Part shown: positions 1-5,331 of the stretch, one piece after another
Layout: each line of letters starts with the position of its first letter
Numbering within the stretch: position 1 is the stretch's first letter
DNA from: an uncultured Clostridia bacterium
Lineage (GTDB): Bacteria > Bacillota > Clostridia > Christensenellales > Borkfalkiaceae
Direction of reading: 5' to 3'
NCBI GenBank assembly: GCA_947174175.1
Contig: CAMWHW010000069.1
Span: 1-5,963, forward strand
DNA length: 5,963 bases
Notes under the pieces: generated by a model
The model's input: the letters and a program-made list of their open reading frames with translations, nothing else
Told to the model about the DNA's origin: nothing
Database searches by the model: none
Translations under genes and position numbers: made by a program

Positions 1-753
1 AACGGAAGCCTCGGTGGGAACTTCGCCGGGACGCAGTCTTCTGTACAGCTCGATAAGACCGTCGCTCTCGGACTTGGTTGCGTCCTTAGCGATGGTGTTT
101 TCAATCATCTTGTCGTCGGCGAACAGGTCTAAAATAGCTCTGTCGGAGCCGAAGCCGAGCGCTCTCAAAAGCACGGTAGAACAGATTTTACGCTTTCTGT
201 CGACGTGCACCCACTGAACGCCCTGGGCGTCCTGCTCGAATTCCAGCCACGCGCCGCGGTTGGGGATAACCGTGGTGCCGAACATTTCCTTACCGGTCTT
301 GTCCCTCTCCATTGCGTTGTAGGAGCCGGGCGAACGGACGAGCTGCGATACGATAACGCGCTCCGCACCGTTGATAATGAACGAGCCGCTGTCCGTCATT
401 AAGGGGAATTCGCCCATAAAGACGTCCTGGTCTATAACCTCGTCCTTGACCTTGTTGACCAGTCTGACTTTAACGTGCAGAGGAAGCGCGTATGTTGCGT
501 CGCGGTTGCGGCACTCCTTTTCGTCATACTTAGGTCTCTCGTCGAACCAGTGGTCGAGGAAATACAGCTCGAAGTGGTCGGAATAGTCGGTTATGGGAGA
601 AAAGTCCTCGAATACCTCTCCTATACCTTCGTCGATGAAAGTCTGATAGCTCGACTTCTGAATTTCAACGAGGTCTGGAATATCGATGACTTCGTTGATT
701 TTGCCGAACTTTCTTCTTTCGGTTTTGCCATACCTGTGAACGGGTAAATTCAT
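1..753 (-). CDS. rpoB: RNA polymerase beta subunit, N-terminal part (3' truncated by window edge)
   Basis: This gene encodes the beta subunit of RNA polymerase, the catalytic core of transcription in the cytoplasm. Reading leftward from ATG at 753-751, 251 codons stay open to the window edge. The protein begins MNLPVHRYGKTERRKFGKIN and contains FMGEFPLMTDSGSFIINGAE followed by RVIVSQLVRSP (about residues 112-142), then VIPNRGAWLEFE, LLRALGFGSD and RRLRPGEVPTEAS. These are hallmark N-terminal (lobe/protrusion) blocks, closest in style to Bacillota RpoB. About one fifth of the usual 1,150-1,250 residues is present, so the rifampicin region and active site lie outside. The start is supported by AAGGAG at 770-765, 11 nt before the ATG. 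No rplJ or rplL lies upstream; the gene is divergent from the small ORF and rqcP, so rpoB appears to be first in its operon. Identification is secure; only operon structure is inferred. Confidence 0.97.
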   Translation of the reverse strand, partial: MNLPVHRYGKTERRKFGKINEVIDIPDLVEIQKSSYQTFIDEGIGEVFEDFSPITDYSDHFELYFLDHWFDERPKYDEKECRNRDATYALPLHVKVRLVNKVKDEVIDQDVFMGEFPLMTDSGSFIINGAERVIVSQLVRSPGSYNAMERDKTGKEMFGTTVIPNRGAWLEFEQDAQGVQWVHVDRKRKICSTVLLRALGFGSDRAILDLFADDKMIENTIAKDATKSESDGLIELYRRLRPGEVPTEASV

Positions 754-839
754 TAAAATACTTACTCCTTGTTTTTTATTTCACGTGTTTGGCGATTATG
801 CGTATATATCTTTTCACCGCAAAAAATCTTACGTTTCGT

Positions 840-880
840 GGGTTGAGCGCAAAGGGCGGGTTTTTATAATTTTTCAACCC
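840..880 (-). repeat. 7-bp inverted repeat in the presumed rpoB leader
   Basis: GGGTTGA at 840-846 is the exact reverse complement of TCAACCC at 874-880, with 27 bases between. In the rpoB leader RNA this would form a GGGUUGA/UCAACCC stem. The same 5' arm can also pair over five bases with AACCC (minus strand 862-858), so two alternative foldings exist. No run of U follows directly, so it is not a standard terminator. Function is unknown; the repeat could be chance in low-complexity DNA. Confidence 0.35.
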
Positions 881-939
881 TCTTGACAAAATTCCGCCGC
901 AAAAAATTTTTCGTGCTTGAAAGAATTTGTCCTATACCC

Positions 940-968
940 TTTACAATTTTTATATTATAGTGTATAAT
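940..968 (+). promoter_or_regulatory. Predicted sigma-A type promoter for the small membrane protein and rqcP
   Basis: On the plus strand TTTACA (940-945) is followed after 17 bases by TATAAT (963-968), one mismatch from consensus overall. Transcription would start near 975, leaving a leader of about 180 nt before the ATG at 1154. It faces the predicted rpoB promoter at 1105-1077, so the two transcripts would be complementary over about 975-1070. A second plus-strand -10-like sequence, TATTAT at 1076-1081, has no good -35. Confidence 0.55.
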
Positions 969-1076
969 CTACTGCGTTAATCGCCGTTTTTCGACGGTTT
1001 TCCGCCCCGTTTTTACTGCTATAAATAGCCAAAAAAGGTAAAATTGGGCATTAAGCGCATTGTAATACAGAATAGT

Positions 1077-1105
1077 ATTATAAAACTGTCAACCCGACAA
1101 GTCAA
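1077..1105 (-). promoter_or_regulatory. Predicted sigma-A type promoter for rpoB
   Basis: On the minus strand the -35 is TTGACT (1105-1100) and the -10 is TATAAT (1082-1077), separated by exactly 17 bases. That is one mismatch from the full consensus. Transcription would begin near 1070, giving rpoB an untranslated leader of roughly 315 nt. A second, poorer -35 (TTGACA, 1092-1087) lies inside the spacer but has only weak -10 partners. No other minus-strand promoter of equal quality was found closer to rpoB. Confidence 0.65.
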
Positions 1106-1120
1106 GCAAAAATCGACTTG
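1098..1120. repeat. Inverted repeat CAAGTC-N11-GACTTG overlapping the rpoB -35
   Basis: CAAGTC (1098-1103) and GACTTG (1115-1120) form a perfect 6-bp inverted repeat with an 11-base spacer. An overlapping pair CAAGC (1103-1107)/GCTTG (1120-1124) adds to the symmetry. The left arm covers most of the predicted rpoB -35 hexamer (1105-1100). This is the geometry of an operator, but no regulator is known and the match is short. Confidence 0.3.
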
Positions 1121-1153
1121 CTTGGAAATTTATTGAAAATAATACTGAATTTT

Positions 1154-1357
1154 ATGAAAAAACTTTTTAGTCAAATTTCAAAATTTGGCAAAATTGCATT
1201 AATTGTAATTATTATTTGTGGTTTAACTTTAATAAGCAGCGCTATAATTTGTGCCTTAGTCCCAAACTTGATTGTAAAAATTGTTTTCGGGATTTTGATT
1301 GCCATAAGCGCTTTAATTATGATAATTTTCGCAAGCTTAGTACAGTTATTTCATTAA
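1154..1357 (+). CDS. Small hydrophobic protein with two predicted membrane helices, unknown function
   Basis: The ORF encodes 67 residues from ATG 1154. A basic amphipathic start (MKKLFSQISKFGK) is followed by a hydrophobic segment at about residues 14-36, a short PNLIVK turn, and a second hydrophobic segment at about 43-63. It should therefore be a small integral membrane protein with no soluble domain; no family is recognised. The frame can be extended to TTG at 1118, but neither start has a clear Shine-Dalgarno sequence; ATG is preferred because it gives the basic N-terminus directly before the first helix. It is more A/T-rich than rqcP and the other neighbours, suggesting recent acquisition or weak constraint. 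Its stop overlaps the ribosome binding site of rqcP 11 nt before that start, so the two are probably co-transcribed. It may be a real gene or a fortuitous ORF. Confidence 0.5.
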   Translation: MKKLFSQISKFGKIALIVIIICGLTLISSAIICALVPNLIVKIVFGILIAISALIMIIFASLVQLFH

Positions 1358-1368
1358 AGGGATAAACA

Positions 1369-1611
1369 ATGAGAATAGATAAATTTTTGAAAGTTTCCAG
1401 AATTTTAAAGCGGCGCACAGTGGCGCGCGAGGCGTGCGACGGCGGCAAAGTCATTATAAACGGAAAAGAAGTCAAGCCCTCCCACCCCGTCAAGGCGGGC
1501 GACGTCGTGGAAATAGACTACGCGACGGGCGTTCTTAAATTCCGTATTATTGAAATAAAGGAAACGGTGAAAAAGGACGAAGCCGCCTCCCTTTACGAAA
1601 TAATTTCCTAA
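1369..1611 (+). CDS. rqcP: RqcP (YabO-type) S4-domain ribosome quality-control protein
   Basis: This 80-residue protein starts MRIDKFLKVSRILKRRTVAR and matches Bacillus YabO/RqcP over its full length, with the S4 RNA-binding fold at about residues 1-60 (conserved RIDKFLK, KRR, NGKEVKPSHPVKAGD) and a C-terminal KDEAASLYEII segment. In the known family RqcP works with RqcH on stalled 50S subunits carrying peptidyl-tRNA and supports C-terminal alanine tailing for degradation. Arg2 and Arg16, in the conserved RNA-contacting part, are present. The related Hsp15 of proteobacteria is longer and less similar. A ribosome binding site AAAGGG (1356-1361) sits 7 nt before ATG. Unlike in Bacillus, the neighbours are not yabN/yabP/divIC; only the small membrane ORF lies immediately upstream. 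Confidence 0.92.
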   Translation: MRIDKFLKVSRILKRRTVAREACDGGKVIINGKEVKPSHPVKAGDVVEIDYATGVLKFRIIEIKETVKKDEAASLYEIIS

Positions 1612-1647
1612 AAAATAAATTTTCGCTTTTTTTAAGCCCTTTTGCCG

Positions 1648-1676
1648 TTGCAACCCGCGGCGATTTGTGATATTAT
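1648..1676 (+). promoter_or_regulatory. Predicted extended -10 promoter of the DUF1538-PII operon
   Basis: TTGCAA (1648-1653) is followed after 17 bases by TATTAT (1671-1676), preceded by TGA at 1668-1670, giving a TGn extended -10. Transcription would begin near 1683, only about four bases before the ATG at 1687. The same interval has no Shine-Dalgarno sequence, so the first mRNA position and the start codon nearly coincide. Confidence 0.5.
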
Positions 1677-1686
1677 AAATTTGTAT

Positions 1687-3234
1687 ATGTTTAAGATTTT
1701 ACTTTCCAAATTAAAAGAGGCGGTAATATCCGTACTGCCCGTAACGATAATCGTACTTATTATTTCCTTTACGCCGCTCGCGAATCTGACGACGACCGAG
1801 ACGGTGGCTTTCGTAGTTTCGGCCGTGGGACTTATAGTCGGCATAGCGCTGTTCAACCTTGGCGCGGACCTTGCTATGACCCCCATGGGCGGACACGTCG
1901 GCACCGGTCTTACCAAATCGAAAAAGGTATTGATTCTGCTTTCGGTATGTTTCGTTATGGGTTTGCTTATAACCATAGCGGAGCCCGACCTTTCGGTACT
2001 TGCAGAGCAGGTTAAGGACATTATGCCCGGCGGCGCAACCGTGGGCAAGTGGCTTCTTATTATCACCGTCGGCGTGGGCGTTGGTTTATTCCTCGTTATC
2101 GCCATTTTAAAAATAGTTTTCCACAAGGACCTTTCGGCATTCGTAATGTTCTTTTACATGATGCTGTTCGCGCTGTGCGCAATTCTTGCGGAAAACGGAA
2201 AGTTCCCGCTTATCCCCCTCTCCTTCGATTCGGGCGGCGTTACCACGGGTCCCATCACCGTTCCCTTTATAATGGCTCTCGGCGTTGGCATTGCGGCAAC
2301 CATAGGCGGAAAGGATTCCAACGAAAACTCTTTCGGTCTTATCGCGCTCTGCTCGGTTGGACCCATCATAGCGGTTATGGCGCTTTCGCTTCTTACCAAG
2401 GGTGAGCTGGGCGCTTACGACACTTCCATTTACGAAATCGGCAATTATATAGGCAAAAACTTCGGGCACACCATTTTAGACACGGTTAAGGAAGTCGCCC
2501 TTGCTCTTGCGCTTATAGTTGCGTTCTTCATTATTTTGCAGTTCACCATTTTAAAGCTGCCCAAGCAAAAACTCATTCAGATTGCCATAGGCATAGGCTA
2601 CACCTTCTTCGGACTGGTTATCTTCCTCGTTTCCGTTAAAGTAGGTTTTATGCCCATAGGCTTCAAGATGGGCACGCAGATTGCCGCAAACAGCACGCCG
2701 CTTTTAGTCGTGCTCGGCTTTATACTCGGTATGGTGGTCGTCCTTGCAGAGCCCGCCGTACACGTTTTGAACAAGCAGGTTGAAGAGATTACCAACGGCG
2801 GCGTAAAGAAAATCGAAATGCTGGTTGCGCTGTCGGTTGCGGTCGGCATATCCATAGGTCTTTCGGCGCTTAGAATGATTTTCAAATTCTCCATACTGTA
2901 CTATCTGGTACCCGGCTATTTAATCTCGCTGGGGCTGTCGTTCTTCGTTCCGAAAATATACACGGCGATAGCGTTCGACTCGGGCGGCGTTGCCTCCGGT
3001 CCTCTGACGTCGAGCTTTATACTCCCTCTCGTCATAGGCGCGTGCGAAGCCGTGCAGGGCTCGTCCAACATATACGGCTTTGCGTTCGGCGTAGTCGCAA
3101 TGGTTGCAATGACCCCTCTCATCACCATACAGATACTCGGCTTCAAGGCCGTTATGTCGTCCAAGGTGCGCGCAAAGATTACCATGCGCCGCATACTTGC
3201 AGCCGACGACGAACAGATTATATACTTCAAATAA
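1687..3234 (+). CDS. DUF1538 family polytopic membrane protein, probable PII-regulated transporter
   Basis: The 515-residue product is a multi-helix inner-membrane protein of the DUF1538 family, whose substrate is not established. It is an internal duplication: repeat 1 (about residues 15-235) has AEPDLSVLAEQVKDI at 98-112 and FDSGGVTTGPIT at 180-191; repeat 2 (about 295-485) has AEPAVHVLNKQVEEI at 354-368 and FDSGGVASGPLT at 430-441. Each AEP block is followed by a Gly-Gly turn (115-116, 371-372). Conserved acids in or near helices (E99/E355, D181/D431) are candidates for ion or substrate handling. A two-fold pseudo-symmetric transporter is the inferred architecture. ATG 1687 is chosen because it gives the short amphipathic MFKILLSKLKEAV start before the first helix; a TTG at 1642 in frame lies upstream of the predicted promoter. 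The two PII-like genes that follow closely suggest gating by small-molecule sensing. Family assignment is from memory of its motifs; transport is inference. Confidence 0.88.
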   Translation: MFKILLSKLKEAVISVLPVTIIVLIISFTPLANLTTTETVAFVVSAVGLIVGIALFNLGADLAMTPMGGHVGTGLTKSKKVLILLSVCFVMGLLITIAEPDLSVLAEQVKDIMPGGATVGKWLLIITVGVGVGLFLVIAILKIVFHKDLSAFVMFFYMMLFALCAILAENGKFPLIPLSFDSGGVTTGPITVPFIMALGVGIAATIGGKDSNENSFGLIALCSVGPIIAVMALSLLTKGELGAYDTSIYEIGNYIGKNFGHTILDTVKEVALALALIVAFFIILQFTILKLPKQKLIQIAIGIGYTFFGLVIFLVSVKVGFMPIGFKMGTQIAANSTPLLVVLGFILGMVVVLAEPAVHVLNKQVEEITNGGVKKIEMLVALSVAVGISIGLSALRMIFKFSILYYLVPGYLISLGLSFFVPKIYTAIAFDSGGVASGPLTSSFILPLVIGACEAVQGSSNIYGFAFGVVAMVAMTPLITIQILGFKAVMSSKVRAKITMRRILAADDEQIIYFK

Positions 3235-3246
3235 GGAACGTTTTTT

Positions 3247-3732
3247 ATGGCGGAAAAAATCAAGGAAGCCAAAACTAAATTGAAAGAGGCAAAAGTTAAG
3301 GTGCACGGCAAGGTTGCCGAAAAAAAGAAGGCGGTAAAAACCGCAGTCACCAAAGTCAAGGGCAACCCCAACACCGTCACCTCCAACAGACTTAAACTGC
3401 TTATTACCGTCGTTGCCAGAAATAAGTCGGAATACTACACCGACCTCATTCAGTCGTTCGACGTGAACATGCAGACGGTTGCGCTTGCCCAGGGCACCGC
3501 CACTGCGGGTATGGTCAGATACTTAGGTCTTACCGACACGGACAAGTGCGTTATTATGAGCGTTATTCAGGAAACCAAGCTGCCCGACGCGCTCAGCGCT
3601 CTGGAAGAAAAATTCAAGACGGTCAAGGGCGGCAACGGCATAGCTTTCACCGTAAAGCTTACCAGCGTGATAGGCACGCTGCTATTCGGGTTTTTAAGCA
3701 ACAACAAGACGGTCGTCAAGGAGGGCAAATAA
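3247..3732 (+). CDS. PII-like (GlnB superfamily) protein with basic N-terminal extension
   Basis: The 161-residue protein has two parts. Residues 1-46 form a Lys/Ala/Glu-rich, probably helical extension with about 14 lysines against 4 glutamates. Residues 47-150 fit a PII-type ferredoxin-like fold: beta strand LKLLITVVARN, helix SEYYTDLIQS, a short T-loop-like segment AQGTATAGMVRYLG, strand KCVIMSVI, helix LPDALSALEEKF, a Gly-rich B-loop-like KGGNGIAF, and a final strand. Canonical PII landmarks such as the uridylylated T-loop tyrosine are not evident, so it is a divergent PII-like sensor rather than GlnB/GlnK. Classical PII proteins are cytoplasmic trimers that bind ATP, ADP and 2-oxoglutarate and dock on transporters. 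AAGGA lies 9 nt before ATG, and the gene starts 12 nt after the DUF1538 stop, which points to regulation of that membrane protein. Ligand is unknown. Confidence 0.75.
   Translation: MAEKIKEAKTKLKEAKVKVHGKVAEKKKAVKTAVTKVKGNPNTVTSNRLKLLITVVARNKSEYYTDLIQSFDVNMQTVALAQGTATAGMVRYLGLTDTDKCVIMSVIQETKLPDALSALEEKFKTVKGGNGIAFTVKLTSVIGTLLFGFLSNNKTVVKEGK
3718..3724 (+). promoter_or_regulatory. Strong Shine-Dalgarno site for the second PII-like gene
   Basis: AAGGAGG, a near-perfect anti-16S match, lies inside the last codons of the first PII-like gene, 8 nt before the ATG at 3733. With stop and start directly abutting (TAAATG), it fixes the start of the second gene and suggests coupled, high-level translation of the pair. 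Confidence 0.7.
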
Positions 3733-4152
3733 ATGGCTAATTACGAAGTGGTTATGTGCATAGTCAACGCGGGATATTCGGACGTCGTTATGGACGCGGC
3801 AAGGGAAGTCGGCGCGCGCGGCGGCACGGTTATTCACGCACGCGGTACGGCAAATAAGGAAGCCGAGGAATTTTTCCATATCACCATTCAGCCCGACAAG
3901 GACATAGTTATGATTTTAGTGCCCGCCGAAATTAAGGACGCGGTTCTGCACGCGCTGTACCGCAACGCGGGACTTAAAACCGAAGGTCAGGGCATAGCCT
4001 TTTCGATGCCCGTCGACCAGGTCGTCGGCATTTCCGATTCAAGTGCCAAGCCCGAAGAAAGCAAAGAAGCCGGCAAACCCGAAGAGGCGGCTGCCGAAGC
4101 TCAGCCCTCTGCTCCCTCCGACGGCGAAAAGACGGAAAGCGAAAGCAAATGA
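3733..4152 (+). CDS. PII-like (GlnB superfamily) protein with acidic C-terminal tail
   Basis: The 139-residue protein carries a compact PII-like domain at residues 1-100: strand EVVMCIVNAG, helix SDVVMDAAREVGARG, strand GTVIHARGTA, a T-loop-like stretch NKEAEEFFHITIQPD, strand KDIVMILV, helix EIKDAVLHALYRNAG, and a B-loop-like GQGIAFSMPVDQVVGI closely resembling the C-terminal signature of PII. Residues 101-139 are a low-complexity Pro/Ala/Ser/Glu tail with about 11 acidic and 5 basic residues, probably disordered. The T-loop lacks the usual tyrosine modification motif. It shares the GxGIAF block with the preceding protein, yet the two differ greatly, so they are ancient paralogues or separately recruited. 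It abuts the preceding gene (TAAATG) and overlaps ispDF by 4 nt. By context it should act with its neighbour on the DUF1538 protein; ligand and partner are inferred. Confidence 0.82.
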   Translation: MANYEVVMCIVNAGYSDVVMDAAREVGARGGTVIHARGTANKEAEEFFHITIQPDKDIVMILVPAEIKDAVLHALYRNAGLKTEGQGIAFSMPVDQVVGISDSSAKPEESKEAGKPEEAAAEAQPSAPSDGEKTESESK

Positions 4153-5327
4153 AAATAAGCGTTATAGTCTGCGCGGCTGGCAGGGGCGAACGCGCAGGAA
4201 TGGGCAGGAACAAACTGCTCGTTCCATTTAACGGCGCCAACGCGCTGTATTACACCCTTGAAGCCGTCCGCCGCTTTTCGGTCAGTCTTAACGGAAGCGG
4301 CGCGGACGAAGTGAGCGACATTATAGTCACCTCCTCCGCCGAAGACTTTGAAGAAATTGAAGCGCTCTGCAAGCCGTACGGTTATAAGATTGTTTTAGGC
4401 GGCGCAACGAGAAGCCAAAGCGTTGCCAACGCACTTAACGAGGTCACGGGCGAAATAGTTCTCATTCAGGACGGGGCGCGCCCCTACACCACCACCGAGC
4501 AATACGCGGCGTGTGTGGAGTGCGTAAAGCAATACGGAAGCGCGGTTACGGCAATGCCCGCCACCGACACCACCGTAATAGAAAAGGACGGATACGTCAA
4601 CAATATCCCTGCGCGAAACGCCGTTTACCGCGTTCAGACGCCGCAGGGTTTTTATACGCGGGAAATTAAGCGTGCCTACGAGCTTGCGGCAAACGACGGC
4701 GGAATATACACAGACGACGGAGCGGTTTACTCACGCTATATCTCCCCCGCGCGCATTTGTCCATGCGGCACGGAGAGCAACAGAAAACTGACCTATAAAG
4801 AAGATTTTTCAAATACCGTTACGGACAAGACAATTTGCGTAGACGGCAGTAAAGTAGGCTATGGTGTTGACGTGCACGCGTTCGGCAAACAGTGCAATTT
4901 CGTGACTCTGTGCGGAGTTAAAATTCCCTGCGATACGGGGCTTATCGCCCACAGCGACGGCGACGTAGCTCTGCACGCCGTTATGGACGCAATACTCTCG
5001 GCGGCAGGACTTAAAGACATAGGTCACTACTTCCCCGACAGCGACCCCGCGTACAAGGGTGCGGACAGCGCAAAGCTGCTTGCAACGGTTATAGGCGAGG
5101 CACAAAAAAAGGGTCTGCGCGTAAGCGGACTTTCGATAGCTATTCAGGCGGAAAAGCCGAGGCTTGCCGCTCATATAGACGAAATGATTAAAAACCTCAG
5201 CGCACTGACCGGCGCCGCCGCGGACGATATTTCCGTAACGGCGGGCACGTGCGAAGGGCTTGGCTTCGTGGGCGAAGGGCGCGGGATATGCGCCTACTGC
5301 ACCGCGGTTCTTACGCAATCAAGGTAA
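4149..5327 (+). CDS. ispDF: Bifunctional IspD/IspF enzyme of the MEP isoprenoid pathway
   Basis: One 392-residue cytoplasmic protein joins two enzymes. The IspD part (about 1-225) transfers CMP from CTP to methylerythritol 4-phosphate; it shows the nucleotide loop AAGRGERAGMGRNK (9-22, with R15 and K22), GGATR, QDGARP (107-112), R156 before QTPQGF, and K213. The IspF part (about 235-392) cyclises CDP-ME 2-phosphate to MEcPP with release of CMP; zinc ligands D241, H243 (DVH) and H268 in AHSDGDVALHA are present, followed by DIGHYFPDSDP. The usual VKATTTE block reads VTAGTCE (363-369), keeping E369, and the usual GRGEG reads GEGRG. Each half is of normal length. IspE is not in this window. The ATG overlaps the preceding stop (ATGA), so translation is probably coupled; no strong ribosome binding site is seen. 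The fused form is known in some bacteria, best in proteobacteria. Confidence 0.95.
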   Translation: MKISVIVCAAGRGERAGMGRNKLLVPFNGANALYYTLEAVRRFSVSLNGSGADEVSDIIVTSSAEDFEEIEALCKPYGYKIVLGGATRSQSVANALNEVTGEIVLIQDGARPYTTTEQYAACVECVKQYGSAVTAMPATDTTVIEKDGYVNNIPARNAVYRVQTPQGFYTREIKRAYELAANDGGIYTDDGAVYSRYISPARICPCGTESNRKLTYKEDFSNTVTDKTICVDGSKVGYGVDVHAFGKQCNFVTLCGVKIPCDTGLIAHSDGDVALHAVMDAILSAAGLKDIGHYFPDSDPAYKGADSAKLLATVIGEAQKKGLRVSGLSIAIQAEKPRLAAHIDEMIKNLSALTGAAADDISVTAGTCEGLGFVGEGRGICAYCTAVLTQSR

Positions 5328-5331
5328 TACT

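Larger units (their letters stand above)
754..1153. other. AT-rich intergenic control region between rpoB and the rightward genes
   Basis: This stretch of about 400 bases has no convincing gene. It is clearly richer in A/T than the flanking rpoB and rqcP genes. It holds two good promoter-like sequences on opposite strands that point towards each other (listed separately), a 7-bp inverted repeat inside the presumed rpoB leader, and a 6-bp inverted repeat at the right end. An 11-base direct repeat, CCGCAAAAAAT, occurs at 817-827 and 897-907. No tRNA, known riboswitch core or classical terminator was recognised. Confidence 0.7.

Noticed and set aside
883..888. Perfect TTGACA on the plus strand
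   Set aside because: No acceptable -10 at 16-18 bases downstream.
817..907. Direct repeat CCGCAAAAAAT, two copies 80 bases apart
   Set aside because: Eleven bases including an A-run in AT-rich DNA; two copies only, so likely chance.
954..959. Minus-strand TATAAT as an alternative rpoB promoter
   Set aside because: The sequence 17 bases upstream (GATTAA) is a very poor -35 and there is no TGn extension.
1118..1153. TTG start for the small membrane ORF
   Set aside because: No ribosome binding site, and the ATG at 1154 gives a typical basic N-terminus; not fully excluded.
1596..1633. Terminator after rqcP
   Set aside because: CGAAA/TTTCG followed by seven T is only a 5-bp weak stem with a 20-base loop; too poor to call.
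1642..1686. Upstream TTG start for the DUF1538 protein
   Set aside because: It precedes the predicted promoter -10, lacks a ribosome binding site, and adds residues without family support.
1632..2126. Minus-strand ORF of 164 codons opposite the DUF1538 gene
   Set aside because: It is a shadow of the codon bias of the strong plus-strand gene; Ser/Thr/Pro-rich translation, no motif, no ribosome binding site noted.
2916..3386. Minus-strand ORF of 156 codons spanning the DUF1538/PII junction
   Set aside because: It crosses two well-supported plus-strand genes and has no recognisable domain.
4809..5318. Minus-strand ORF of 169 codons opposite ispDF
   Set aside because: It lies wholly within the clearly identified IspF domain and has no family features.
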